A program made the position numbers and the translations under genes. A stretch of DNA of 64,000 nucleotides, taken from positions 62,001 to 126,000 of the forward strand of contig NZ_PHRG01000012.1 in assembly GCF_002803605.1 (NCBI RefSeq). Reading direction: 5' to 3'. Position 1 is the first letter of the stretch; the number at the start of each line of letters is the position of its first letter. Positions 43,373 to 51,972 of this stretch are shown piece after piece. Under the pieces are notes generated by a model. The model searched no databases and was not told the origin of the DNA. It saw only the letters and a list, made by a program, of their open reading frames with translations. Source of the DNA: Acinetobacter pseudolwoffii. Its GTDB lineage: Bacteria > Pseudomonadota > Gammaproteobacteria > Pseudomonadales > Moraxellaceae.

Positions 43373-44039
43373 GACGATGCTCAAACGGTTTGAAAATATA
43401 GCCCACACCACGAACGGTCTGAATCAAGTCTGGATGTAGTTTTTGTCTCAGGTGATAAATGTGTACATTCAGGGCATTGCTCTCGATAGCGTCCTGAAAA
43501 CCATAGAGCTTGTCAATAAGCTGTTCATTTTTCAGGATCTGGTTGGGGTGGCTCATCAGGGTTTCCAGCAGGCTGAATTCACGGCGAGATAAACTCACGG
43601 CCTGGTCTTGGTAGGTCACAGTCTGGGTATCCCGATTCAGAACCAGGTCATCAAATTGCAGTGTATTCGAGGCAAAGCCGCGGTGGCGACGGGTGAGGGC
43701 ATGAATCCGGGCAATCAGTTCCTCCAGCTCAAAGGGTTTGGTCAGGTAGTCATCGGCACCGGCATTCAGGGCCTGAACACACTGATCGGTCCGCAGCCGT
43801 GCCGTCAATACCAGTACCGGGAGATCAATCTGGTCGCGTCGCCAGCTGTGCAGCAAGTCCAGGCCATCCTGATCCGGCAGGCCTAAATCCAGTAAACACA
43901 AATCGACAGCACTATGCCGGATAAAATAATCTGCAGCACGTGCGTGACTGACATGCTCCACTGAAATATTCAGATAGTTCAGAGCAGCACAAATGCTCTG
44001 TGCGATATAGGGATCATCCTCAACCAATACAATAAACAT
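43365..44039 (-). CDS. OmpR/PhoB-family response regulator (224 aa)
   Basis: The receiver domain begins MFIVLVEDDPYIAQSICAAL and has the phosphoacceptor Asp in CLLDLGLPDQDGLDLL (about 51). LTARLRTDQCVQALNAGADDYLTKPFELEELIARI carries the conserved Thr and Lys. The C-terminal winged helix runs from LSRREFSLLETLMSHPNQILKNEQLIDKLYG to VHIYHLRQKLHPDLIQTVRGVGYIF. It is encoded immediately before its kinase and divergent from dsbD, 108 bp away, so the operon beyond is a probable target. Confidence 0.95.
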   Translation of the reverse strand: MFIVLVEDDPYIAQSICAALNYLNISVEHVSHARAADYFIRHSAVDLCLLDLGLPDQDGLDLLHSWRRDQIDLPVLVLTARLRTDQCVQALNAGADDYLTKPFELEELIARIHALTRRHRGFASNTLQFDDLVLNRDTQTVTYQDQAVSLSRREFSLLETLMSHPNQILKNEQLIDKLYGFQDAIESNALNVHIYHLRQKLHPDLIQTVRGVGYIFKPFEHRHV

Positions 44040-44147
44040 AGAACATCCTGATCAAACTGCCATTATTTTATAAATGATTTGGGCTGTTAATGTTGTCTTA
44101 ATTTTAGTTTTTCAATAATGCAGTCCTAACAGGAGGAGATCAGCTGG

Positions 44148-46085
44148 ATGTTGAAGTGGATATTGGGTGCCGTGATCGGCGGTGGAATCATGACGGGAAC
44201 TGCACATGCAGACTTTTTACCACCGGATCAGGCTTTTCAGTTTCAGGTGGTTTCTACAAGTCAGGATCAGGCAGAGCTTAGCTGGAAAATCGCAGAGGGT
44301 TATTATCTGTATCATGACCAGCTTAAAGTGTCTCATCAGCAGACCCCAGTCAAGTTGGCATTGCCCAAACCTGAAGACAAAGATGATCCCAATTTCGGTT
44401 TGACTCAGGTGCATTATGGGCAAGTCAAAACCAATATGAATGTCCAGCCCAACCAGCAGTTTGCGGTGCAGTGGCAGGGCTGTGCAGAAAGCGGTTTATG
44501 TTATCCGGTGCAACGCACCACAGTAAAAACTGATGCAGATGGTTTATTTCCAGCGCAAAACTTGAGCAAGCCTCAAAAGCTGCTGGCCAGCACTACACAG
44601 CCAGAAGCAAACGAAAAGATTTTGACTACTCAGAAAGATGAGCTCCAAGCTATAGGGCAAACTCAAAGTACAGATCAAGCACTGGCTGAAGAAAAGGTGG
44701 AGAAAGTGCAAGTCGCTGCAGTTTCCGACCCTGTCGTGCAGCCTGAGGTGGAATTAACAGAGAAAAACGACCAGCTTATTACAGACCCTAAAAATCAAAC
44801 TTCATCAGCAGGCATGAATGACCAGTGGAACAATGACCAGTATTTTTTAAGTTTGCTGTCGAAACAAGGTCTGTTGATTAATGCTCTGATTTTTCTCGGG
44901 CTTGGCATTCTGCTGGCATTTTTACCGTGTTCTTTACCTTTAATTCCAATTTTAACGGGAATTCTGGTTCAGCAGCACCGGGGCTACCGTGCTGCACTGA
45001 TTGCGCTGGTCTTTGTTTTGGGTATGGCACTGGTCTATGCGGTCATAGGACTTGCTGTGGCACAGCTCGGTTACAGTTTTCAGCGCTGGTTTCAAAGTCC
45101 GATATTCATCAGTATTTTCAGCATTCTGTTTGTTTTGTTCGCGCTTAATCTGTTCGGAGTATTTCAGCTGTCCTTACCTCAAGGCATGTTACAGCGGCTG
45201 GATCAATGGCAGCAAAAGCAGAAGGGTGGCACGCTGATTGGTGCTGGTCTCATGGGCATGATCGCGGCACTGATTGTCGGGCCATGTATGAGTGCACCGT
45301 TGGCCGGTGCCTTAATCTATGTGTCTCAGCTTAATCAACCGATTTTGGGTGCCAGCTATCTGTTTGTCTTAGGCCTTGGGCTGGGCTTGCCACTATTTAT
45401 CGCAGCTGTATTTGGGTCCCATCTTTTACCCAAACCTGGCATCTGGATGGATCGCCTGAAGTTTAGTTTTGGCTTTGTCATGCTGGCCCTGGCCTTGTAT
45501 TTTGCCCGCCCCCTATTGCCCGGCATTTTATACCTGAGCCTTTTGGGTGTAGTACTGATCACCTGTTCAGGCTACTTCTTGTTCAAGATGCTGCCCCATG
45601 TGCATCGGTCTGTATCGAAAATAGTCCTGATGCTGCTCAGTGGTTTACTGGTCTTTGCAGGAGGCATGCAGCTCTATCATGTCTGGAGTCAGGTACAGGT
45701 CGCCCATGTGGAATCACGGCTTGAATGGCAGAAGGTCAGTACAGCCGCAGAATTGCAACAGGTTTTAGCCAAACATCCTGCACAGCCAGTGGTAATTGAT
45801 GTGTATGCGGACTGGTGTGTGGCCTGTCAACCGATTGAAAAGGAAGTGATTCCACGTAGTGATGTCCAGACGGCTTTACAAAATGTGGTTCGTATCAAAT
45901 TAGACCTGACCCACTATCATCCAAGTCAGGATGAGCTGCTAAAAGAATGGCAAATCCTCGGTCCACCCACCTTTATATTTTTAAATGCAGCGCATCAGGA
46001 GCAGCGTGAGTTGCGCTTGACCGGAAGCTTTAGTGCGGCACATTTACTAGGCACATTGCAGCAACTACAAGGGGAGCAACCATGA
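44148..46085 (+). CDS. dsbD: Protein-disulfide reductase DsbD (645 aa)
   Basis: A signal peptide (MLKWILGAVIGGGIMTGTAHA) leads to the periplasmic alpha domain with CAESGLCYP, the two redox Cys. The eight-helix membrane domain starts near residue 240 and has ILLAFLPCSLPLIPILTG and LIVGPCMSAPLAGALIY with the paired transmembrane Cys. The gamma domain ends the protein with a thioredoxin site VYADWCVACQPIEKEV. It carries electrons from cytoplasmic thioredoxin across the inner membrane to periplasmic thiol proteins. The linker between alpha and membrane domains (about 140-220) is unusually long and Gln/Glu-rich. It overlaps the next gene by four bases. Confidence 0.95.
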   Translation: MLKWILGAVIGGGIMTGTAHADFLPPDQAFQFQVVSTSQDQAELSWKIAEGYYLYHDQLKVSHQQTPVKLALPKPEDKDDPNFGLTQVHYGQVKTNMNVQPNQQFAVQWQGCAESGLCYPVQRTTVKTDADGLFPAQNLSKPQKLLASTTQPEANEKILTTQKDELQAIGQTQSTDQALAEEKVEKVQVAAVSDPVVQPEVELTEKNDQLITDPKNQTSSAGMNDQWNNDQYFLSLLSKQGLLINALIFLGLGILLAFLPCSLPLIPILTGILVQQHRGYRAALIALVFVLGMALVYAVIGLAVAQLGYSFQRWFQSPIFISIFSILFVLFALNLFGVFQLSLPQGMLQRLDQWQQKQKGGTLIGAGLMGMIAALIVGPCMSAPLAGALIYVSQLNQPILGASYLFVLGLGLGLPLFIAAVFGSHLLPKPGIWMDRLKFSFGFVMLALALYFARPLLPGILYLSLLGVVLITCSGYFLFKMLPHVHRSVSKIVLMLLSGLLVFAGGMQLYHVWSQVQVAHVESRLEWQKVSTAAELQQVLAKHPAQPVVIDVYADWCVACQPIEKEVIPRSDVQTALQNVVRIKLDLTHYHPSQDELLKEWQILGPPTFIFLNAAHQEQRELRLTGSFSAAHLLGTLQQLQGEQP

Positions 46086-46930
46086 TGATTTCCAGTGATG
46101 CGCTGCATCTGGGACCTTTGATGTTGCCCTGGACACTCATGATTGTTGCCACTGGCTTGATGCTGTTATCTGCCGTCCTGTTTGGATTAGCCAGAAAGTA
46201 TTCATGGTCTAAACAGCTGCTTGGACAAAGTCAGGATTTGCTCTGGAGCAGTTTTCTGCTAGGGATGCTGGGTGCACGTCTTGTTTTCGTTCTACTCAAT
46301 GCCGAGCTGTATTTTGTAGCCCCCATCGACATACTGAAAATCCAGGACAAAGGTTTTCATTTATGGGGCGGGGTGCTGATAGGTACTTTATGGTATGTCA
46401 TTCGCAACAGACAGTTGCAGACCCGATTCAAAGCCATCTTGCTGATCATCTTTGTACTCTGGGTCGGGCTTGGGCTCGCGTTCAAATCCAGTCTAAAAAC
46501 TGAAGCAGCGTTTCCTGATCTAGCCTTTGCTGGACTAGAACAGGAACGTCTGGGTACAGACAAGATTCCACTCAGCCAATTCATTGGCCAGCCCACGGTA
46601 ATTAATTTGTGGGCGAGCTGGTGTCCGCCGTGTCATCGCGAAATGCCGGTATTGGCCAAAGCAGCCAAGCAGCATCCTCAAGTGAATTTTGTCATGCTGA
46701 ATCAGGGTGAGGAGGTAGCCACCGTAAATGCCTATTTAAGAAAACATCAGTTTCAATTTAAACATGTCCTGCTGGACCCATATGGTGAACTGCCACAGCA
46801 GCTGAATAGTTTTGGCCTGCCAACGACGCTGTTTTTTAATGCTCAAGGCCAGCTGGTCGAGCGGCATATGGGGGAACTCAGTCCGGCCATGTTGCAGCAA
46901 TATTTAAACAGAATTTCAGATCAACCTTAA
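46082..46930 (+). CDS. Lgt-like membrane domain + TlpA/DsbE-type thioredoxin (282 aa)
   Basis: The N-terminal 130 residues contain about four membrane helices and resemble part of prolipoprotein diacylglyceryl transferase: LLGMLGARLVFVLLNAELYF.. and FHLWGGVLIGTLWYVIRN. The C-terminal part is a TlpA-like thioredoxin with WASWCPPCHREMPVLAKA and a cis-Pro in FGLPTTLFF. This couples a membrane anchor to a periplasmic reductase. It overlaps dsbD by four bases (ATGA-type) and should receive electrons from it. Confidence 0.88.
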   Translation: MMISSDALHLGPLMLPWTLMIVATGLMLLSAVLFGLARKYSWSKQLLGQSQDLLWSSFLLGMLGARLVFVLLNAELYFVAPIDILKIQDKGFHLWGGVLIGTLWYVIRNRQLQTRFKAILLIIFVLWVGLGLAFKSSLKTEAAFPDLAFAGLEQERLGTDKIPLSQFIGQPTVINLWASWCPPCHREMPVLAKAAKQHPQVNFVMLNQGEEVATVNAYLRKHQFQFKHVLLDPYGELPQQLNSFGLPTTLFFNAQGQLVERHMGELSPAMLQQYLNRISDQP

Positions 46931-46949
46931 AAAAACGGAAGGACTTAGT

Positions 46950-47690
46950 ATGAACAGAATTTACCGGGTACTGGGTGCAGGCATGTTCCTGATCATGAGC
47001 ATGCACACGCAGGCGAATATTAAACAGAATATTGAAAAACAGGGTTTTGTGTTTGTAAAACAGATTCCGGCACCGCAAGGAATGACCGGTTGGGTGGGGC
47101 ATGAAGACCAGTACTCCAATACAGTATTTATCTCCAACGATGACAAATATTATATCAAGGGCGAACTGTTTGATGCGCAAGGGAAAAGCCTGTCCAATGA
47201 GCAGATTGAAAAGCATATGAAAAAAGCGGTATTGGATGATGTCTGGAAAACCCTGGAAAAATCGACCTGGATTCAGGATGGCAAGCCGGATGCACCACGA
47301 GTGGTTTATGTCTTTTCCGATCCGAATTGTCCATATTGCTATAAATTCTGGCAGGCGGCCCGGCCTTGGGTCGAATCAGGCAAGGTACAGCTGCGTCATA
47401 TTCAGGTCGGTGTGATCCGTGAAGAAAGCCGTGGTCAGGTGGCAACATTGTTAATGTCGAAAAATCCAGCAGCAGTTTTTAATGATATAAACAAGAATAA
47501 AGGCAAAAAGCAGCTCAAGAAAATGGCAAAGATTCCTGCAGAAATTGCTGCAAAAATTGATGCCAACCAGGCCCTAATGGGGAAATACGGCTTTTTCTCC
47601 ACACCGTCGATGGCCTGGAAAAATAACCAGGGTGAATTTAAATCTACTCAAGGCCTGGCGATGGACGTCAAAGAAATTTTTGAACAATAA
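46950..47690 (+). CDS. dsbG: DsbG-like thiol:disulfide interchange protein (246 aa)
   Basis: A signal peptide (MNRIYRVLGAGMFLIMSMHTQA) is followed by the DsbC/DsbG N-terminal dimerisation module and the thioredoxin domain. The redox site is VYVFSDPNCPYCYKFW, with CPYC as in DsbG and DsbC, and the cis-Pro occurs in FFSTPSMAW. It isomerises or reduces disulfides in periplasmic proteins and is recycled by DsbD. It closes the dsbD-tlpA-dsbG operon, 19 bp after the TlpA-like gene, with an AAGGA ribosome site. Confidence 0.92.
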   Translation: MNRIYRVLGAGMFLIMSMHTQANIKQNIEKQGFVFVKQIPAPQGMTGWVGHEDQYSNTVFISNDDKYYIKGELFDAQGKSLSNEQIEKHMKKAVLDDVWKTLEKSTWIQDGKPDAPRVVYVFSDPNCPYCYKFWQAARPWVESGKVQLRHIQVGVIREESRGQVATLLMSKNPAAVFNDINKNKGKKQLKKMAKIPAEIAAKIDANQALMGKYGFFSTPSMAWKNNQGEFKSTQGLAMDVKEIFEQ

Positions 47691-47703
47691 GATCGGATGA
47701 GAT

Positions 47704-48066
47704 ATGTCCACTTTGGATCATCCACGGGTATTGTTTGCTTTGGAATGAACCGCTCTGGCAGGGAACCGGAATGGTCTGACATTAATTGCATTTGGTTTTG
47801 TGATTGAAAAATCCAACCGGCTATTGTAATTAGTCGATCATGAACGTTATGCATAAAAAATAGCCTATGCACAGTGGATGGGGATTGCGGTGATTGTGTT
47901 TTGCATGTTGGTGAATATCGCCTCAATCCTGCAATATCGAGGGGGATGGACATCACTGGGACCGCCGGAATTTATTGAAGGTTATTATACCCAGCATCCT
48001 GTATGGCTAAACCTGTTTACTGCTTTTAGCGGGCTGCTTCTGATCATTTCTTTTTGGTTGCATTAA
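47704..48066 (+). pseudogene. DUF202 (YidH-like) membrane protein, killed by three stop codons
   Basis: The uninterrupted frame from the ATG at 47704 reads STLDHPRVLFALE, stop (TGA at 47746), TALAGNRNGLTLIAFGFVIEKSNRLL, stop (47827), short stretch, stop (47854), then WMGIAVIVFCMLVNIASILQ to the end at 48066. The pattern RVLFA.ERT.LA.NR..L matches DUF202 proteins. All three disruptions are in-frame nonsense changes rather than indels, and the first is CGA-to-TGA-like. Confidence 0.8.
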
Positions 48067-48074
48067 GAGGAGGG

Positions 48075-48383
48075 CTAGGCGCAATACAGCTCGTACAGCT
48101 TTTGCATCAGGCTCAAGACCTTGGGATCACTCAGACGATAGAAAATCTGCTTGCCCTCACGTCGGGTGCCAACCATGTCGGCCTTACGCAATACAGTCAG
48201 CTGTTGTGAAAGTGTAGGTTGATGAATGTCAGTAGATTCTTCAATTTCCTGAACATTCATTTCCCCATCGACCAGGACACATAAGATTTTCAGACGATCA
48301 GGATTGGCCAAAACTTTTAGGCATTGGCTGACGAAATCGACTTGAGAAAAATCAATTTTGGCATTTTCAGCAATCATATCCAT
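48075..48383 (-). CDS. BigR/SqrR-like persulfide-responsive ArsR-family repressor (102 aa)
   Basis: A winged-helix protein with CLKVLANPDRLKILCVLVDGE and the reading helix STDIHQPTLSQQLTVLRKADMVGTRREG. It has Cys35 (KILC) and Cys101 (LYCA, near the end), 66 residues apart, the same spacing as the redox pair of Xylella BigR (Cys42 and Cys108) that forms a disulfide on contact with sulfide. It lacks the CxC metal motif of ArsR. It is divergent from the YeeE-MBL genes, which in BigR systems are its targets. The ATG at 48383 is chosen; AGG lies just before it. Confidence 0.88.
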   Translation of the reverse strand: MDMIAENAKIDFSQVDFVSQCLKVLANPDRLKILCVLVDGEMNVQEIEESTDIHQPTLSQQLTVLRKADMVGTRREGKQIFYRLSDPKVLSLMQKLYELYCA

Positions 48384-48395
48384 AAATGTCCTCAC

Positions 48396-48503
48396 AACTT
48401 TTGATGTAGCCCGTGCAGTTTACATAATTTACCATAAAACTGCTTGATTAATATTTTTTATTATATAATATAAAAAAGTATATTGTATAGGGATTAATTC
48501 ATC
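48396..48503. promoter_or_regulatory. Divergent promoter region of the persulfide genes
   Basis: The strongly A/T-rich gap between the repressor and the first YeeE gene includes a run around ATTATATAATATAAAAAAGT (about 48461-48480) with partial dyad symmetry. Both promoters and the repressor's operator must be here. Confidence 0.5.
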
Positions 48504-48920
48504 ATGCATGACTTCCTCATCGCATTTATTGGCGGCTTAATGCTCGGGCTTTCCGTAGTTGGTTATCTTTACGTCAATGGCCGTATTGCAGGAATCAGTG
48601 GTTTGATTGGGCAAGTATTAAACTCAAAAACCATGTTTAAAACGCCTGCAATCTGGTTTTTATTAGGCTTGATCCTCACACCGTTTATTTATGGTCTGTT
48701 TGTACAACCTGAAATCGAATTGAATGCCAGCCCACTGATGATGATTGTGGCAGGTCTGCTAGTGGGCTTTGGGACACGCTTAGGTTCGGGCTGTACCAGT
48801 GGTCACGGAATTTGTGGCATCAGTCGCCTGTCTAAGCGTTCTATCATCGCGACCATGACTTTCATGTTTGCAGGTTTTGTCGCTGTTTATATTATCCGTC
48901 ATATCACAGGAGCATTCTAA
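48504..48920 (+). CDS. YeeE/YedE (DUF395) membrane protein, first half (138 aa)
   Basis: A four-helix protein with [29 protein letters not shown] and [26 protein letters not shown]. The last is the family signature with Cys pairs that handle thiosulfate or sulfane sulfur. YeeE proteins import sulfur compounds; here the protein is split into two separate genes, as in many Proteobacteria with BigR-type operons. It precedes the second half by one base. Confidence 0.9.
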   Translation: MHDFLIAFIGGLMLGLSVVGYLYVNGRIAGISGLIGQVLNSKTMFKTPAIWFLLGLILTPFIYGLFVQPEIELNASPLMMIVAGLLVGFGTRLGSGCTSGHGICGISRLSKRSIIATMTFMFAGFVAVYIIRHITGAF

Positions 48921-48921
48921 A

Positions 48922-49338
48922 ATGAAAAATGTGTTTGCCTTTTTATTTGGTGCGCTGTTCTCTGTGGGATTGATGGTATCAGGCATGTCCAATCCGGAAA
49001 AAGTACTCGATTTCCTGGATCTGTTTGGCGATTGGGATGCCAGTCTGGCCTTTGTCATGATGGGCGCGATTGCGGTGGCCTTTATTCCCTTCCAGAAAGC
49101 ATTACGTACGGCGCAACCGAAAACAGTATTTAATGACCCTATTGATTTACCTAAAAATAATCAGATAGATAAAAAACTGATCACAGGTGCGGTTTTATTT
49201 GGTGCAGGTTGGGGCATTGCCGGCATCTGTCCGGCGCCAAGTTTCACCTTGATCGGTTTGGGCCACTATCAAGTGCTCTATTTTATTGTAGCAATGCTGG
49301 TGGGTGTATGGATTCACCGTAAATGGTCAGGAGCTTAA
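48922..49338 (+). CDS. YeeE/YedE (DUF395) membrane protein, second half (138 aa)
   Basis: NVFAFLFGALFSVGLMVSGMSNPEKVLDFLDLFGDWDASLAFVM followed by LITGAVLFGAGWGIAGICPAPSFTLIG carries the conserved Cys (GICP). It completes the fold begun in the preceding gene. The ATG at 48922 is used, because the apparent longer reading overlaps the first half. Confidence 0.9.
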   Translation: MKNVFAFLFGALFSVGLMVSGMSNPEKVLDFLDLFGDWDASLAFVMMGAIAVAFIPFQKALRTAQPKTVFNDPIDLPKNNQIDKKLITGAVLFGAGWGIAGICPAPSFTLIGLGHYQVLYFIVAMLVGVWIHRKWSGA

Positions 49339-49340
49339 CG

Positions 49341-50213
49341 ATGTCAAACTTACCTATAGTAAAAGATTTTTTTCACGAAGATACCAATACCTTCAGTTAT
49401 GTTGTACGTGATCCTGCAACCAAAGCCTGCGCCATTATTGATAGCGTTCTGGATTACGATCCGGCATCAGCAAGTACCTCAACTATTCATGCCGATAAAA
49501 TTATTGCCTATATTAAAGAGCAGGGTTTAACGGTCGAGTGGATTCTGGAAACCCATGTCCATGCTGATCATCTGACTGCAGCGCAATACCTCAAAGCTGA
49601 GTTAGGTGGCAAGATTGCCATGAGCCAGAAAATTGGTATTGTTCAGCAAACTTTTGGCGCGATTTATCATCTGGATATTAAACAATGGAATGCCCAGCAG
49701 CTCTTTGATTATTTATTTGAAGATCATGAGTCGTTCCAAATCGGAACATTGAAAGCCTATAACATTCCAACACCGGGACATACGCCTGCTTGCCTGAGTT
49801 ATGTGATTGGTGATGCGGTTTTTGTGGGTGATACCCTGTTTATGCCAGATTATGGTACAGCACGTTGTGACTTTCCGCGTGGCAGTGCAGAACAGCTTTA
49901 TGATTCGGTACAAAGCCTGTTTCAGTTGCCAGAAGATACCCGGGTCTTTTTATGTCATGACTATTTGCCTGAAACACGTGAATCCTATGTGTGTGAATCT
50001 GATATACAGACACAAAAGACACAGAATATTCATATTCATCAGGGAATCAGTAAAGCTGAATTTGCTCAGATGCGCAACCAGCGGGATTCAGGACTGAGTA
50101 TGCCTAAACTGATTCTACCGGCGATTCAGATCAATATGAAAGCAGGGCAGTTTCCTGAGCCAGAACCAAATGGTGTTTCTTACCTCAAGCTTCCTCTTAA
50201 CTACTTCAAATAA
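49341..50213 (+). CDS. ETHE1/Blh-like persulfide dioxygenase, metallo-beta-lactamase fold (290 aa)
   Basis: The metal motif HVHADHLTAAQYLK (about 67-80) and later GHTPACLSYVIGDAVFVGDTLF with the bridging Asp are typical of non-haem iron sulfur dioxygenases. It oxidises glutathione persulfide to sulfite, consistent with the sulfite exporter and rhodanese downstream. The ATG at 49341 is preferred over 49323 because it follows GGAGCTT. Confidence 0.92.
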   Translation: MSNLPIVKDFFHEDTNTFSYVVRDPATKACAIIDSVLDYDPASASTSTIHADKIIAYIKEQGLTVEWILETHVHADHLTAAQYLKAELGGKIAMSQKIGIVQQTFGAIYHLDIKQWNAQQLFDYLFEDHESFQIGTLKAYNIPTPGHTPACLSYVIGDAVFVGDTLFMPDYGTARCDFPRGSAEQLYDSVQSLFQLPEDTRVFLCHDYLPETRESYVCESDIQTQKTQNIHIHQGISKAEFAQMRNQRDSGLSMPKLILPAIQINMKAGQFPEPEPNGVSYLKLPLNYFK

Positions 50214-50281
50214 GCTTGTGTCGTGATTCAACAAAAAGTTCAACCTTTATTGAATCATTTTTGTGGATAAGGGAGAGGGCG

Positions 50282-51064
50282 ATGTGGGCATTAATACTGG
50301 AAGGATTGGCGATTGGTGGCTTGCTGGGTCTAACCGGTGCTGGTGGCGGCATTCTGGCTGTACCGGCACTGATGGCGAGTCAGGGTTGGACGGTAGCTCA
50401 GGCTGCGCCGGTGGGCTTGCTGGCAGTCACGCTGTCGGCCTTGGTTGGAACGTTCGAAGGTTTATTCAAGCGTATTGTACGTTATCGCGCTGCGCTCTGG
50501 ATCGCGCTGATCAGTATTCCTTCAGCCCGTTATGGCGTGCATCTGGCTGATATCGTTTCTCCAGTCTGGCTGACGCTGGCTTTCAGTCTGGTCATGCTGA
50601 TTGTTGCTTACCGGATCTTCTTTAATAAAGTCCATGATCATGGTAATGCACCGTGCAAGGTCAATCAAACGACCGGTCGTCTGATCTGGAATGTGAAAAC
50701 GGCCTCCTTTCTGGCTGGTATTGGTGTAGTGGCAGGTTTATTAACGGGTCTGCTTGGCGTTGGGGGTGGTTTTGTTATTGTTCCAGCCCTGCGTAAATTC
50801 ACCGATCTCGATATGCGCAGCATCGTGGCGACCTCTCTCATGATTATTTTCCTGATTGGTGGGGTCAGCATTTCTGCACACGTACTGGAGGGCTTTCAAT
50901 ATCCTGTTTCGGTCACACTGGCCTTTGTCCTGGCCTGTATTGTCGGGATGTTCATTGGACGCAGTCTGATGCATCGGATTGACAGTAACAAGGTACAGAA
51001 AATATTTGCCACAACCGTGGTTGGGGTAGCTATGTATTTAATCTATTCAGCGCTCATGGGCTAA
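50282..51064 (+). CDS. TauE/SafE family sulfite/organosulfonate exporter (260 aa)
   Basis: Eight-helix membrane protein of the DUF81 family: GLAIGGLLGLTGAGGGILAVPALM and AGLLTGLLGVGGGFVIVPAL are the two repeated GxGGG halves. Exports sulfite or related anions. The start at 50282 follows GGGAGAGGGCG; the reading from 50216 would add an improbable leader. Its position after the persulfide dioxygenase suggests removal of the sulfite that enzyme makes. Confidence 0.92.
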   Translation: MWALILEGLAIGGLLGLTGAGGGILAVPALMASQGWTVAQAAPVGLLAVTLSALVGTFEGLFKRIVRYRAALWIALISIPSARYGVHLADIVSPVWLTLAFSLVMLIVAYRIFFNKVHDHGNAPCKVNQTTGRLIWNVKTASFLAGIGVVAGLLTGLLGVGGGFVIVPALRKFTDLDMRSIVATSLMIIFLIGGVSISAHVLEGFQYPVSVTLAFVLACIVGMFIGRSLMHRIDSNKVQKIFATTVVGVAMYLIYSALMG

Positions 51065-51154
51065 AACAGACGATTAAGTACCTAAACTAAAGCGCTTTAA
51101 TCTCCCTGAGCATCGTTTATGCAATGTGAATATCGTTTTAATGGCCGAGGAAGA

Positions 51155-51559
51155 ATGAAAATGATGAAAACTGCAGAGCAATTGATCCGGAATGCAAAAA
51201 TCCGGATTCAGGAAGTCAGCGTAAATGAATTGTTTGAGGCGATGCAAAACCATAAAACCATACTGATTGATGTTCGGGAACCAGATGAATTCCAAGCAGC
51301 AGCGATAGACCGGGCGGTGAATTATCCACGTGGTATTTTGGAAATGCGAATTCACCAGCATCCCTTAGCCAGTCATCATTGTGATACCCAGCAGGCACTG
51401 GAACATCTTAAAGATCAGCCGATTTATTTGATTTGTGGTACGGGTGGACGTTCAGCACTGGCAACCGATACCTTACAGAATATGGGTTTTACCCAGGTCA
51501 AGTCGGTTCAGGGTGGTTACCAGGCCTGGCTGGAACAGGGCTATCCGGTAGAAAAATAA
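51155..51559 (+). CDS. Rhodanese-domain protein (134 aa)
   Basis: A single rhodanese domain. KTILIDVREPDEFQAAAIDRAVNYPRGILEMRI and the active loop ICGTGGRSALATDTLQNMGF have the catalytic Cys in a CGTGGR pocket, which favours thiosulfate or persulfide sulfur transfer. It fits the sulfur-detoxification role of the neighbours. The ATG at 51155 after GAGGAAG is preferred. Confidence 0.92.
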   Translation: MKMMKTAEQLIRNAKIRIQEVSVNELFEAMQNHKTILIDVREPDEFQAAAIDRAVNYPRGILEMRIHQHPLASHHCDTQQALEHLKDQPIYLICGTGGRSALATDTLQNMGFTQVKSVQGGYQAWLEQGYPVEK

Positions 51560-51608
51560 GCTATTGAATATATAAATGAATGCTGATTTCTTTATTTGAG
51601 GTGAAGCA

Positions 51609-51944
51609 ATGAAATACAAAGAATTAACCCAGAACATTTCGGGCAGTTTAAGAACTTTAAGTCAGGATTCGCCTGATTTAATGAAAAGTTTTAACCAATT
51701 GTCACAGACTGCTATGCGTGATGGCGTGATTGATCCGAAAACCAAGGAGTTAATTGCCTTGGCGATTGGTGTGGCGGCACGTTGTGATGGTTGTATCGGT
51801 TTTCATGTTCGAACCTTAGTCAAAATGGGCATGACCCTACGGGAACTGGAAGAAGTTTTAGGCGTTGCCGTCTATATGGGTGGAGGACCTTCATTGATGT
51901 ATGCCGCAAATGCCCTAGAGGCATTTAAAGAGTTTTCCAGCTGA
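51609..51944 (+). CDS. AhpD-like / carboxymuconolactone decarboxylase family (111 aa)
   Basis: The motif CDGCIGFHVRTLVKMGMT has the CxxC and following His of AhpD-like peroxidase-type proteins. The domain GVIDPKTKELIALAIGVAARC is the family core. It may act as an alkyl or sulfur-linked peroxide-reducing helper; the substrate is unknown. Confidence 0.88.
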   Translation: MKYKELTQNISGSLRTLSQDSPDLMKSFNQLSQTAMRDGVIDPKTKELIALAIGVAARCDGCIGFHVRTLVKMGMTLRELEEVLGVAVYMGGGPSLMYAANALEAFKEFSS

Positions 51945-51972
51945 TTGAATCGTTTAGTAAATGGAGGCTGAA

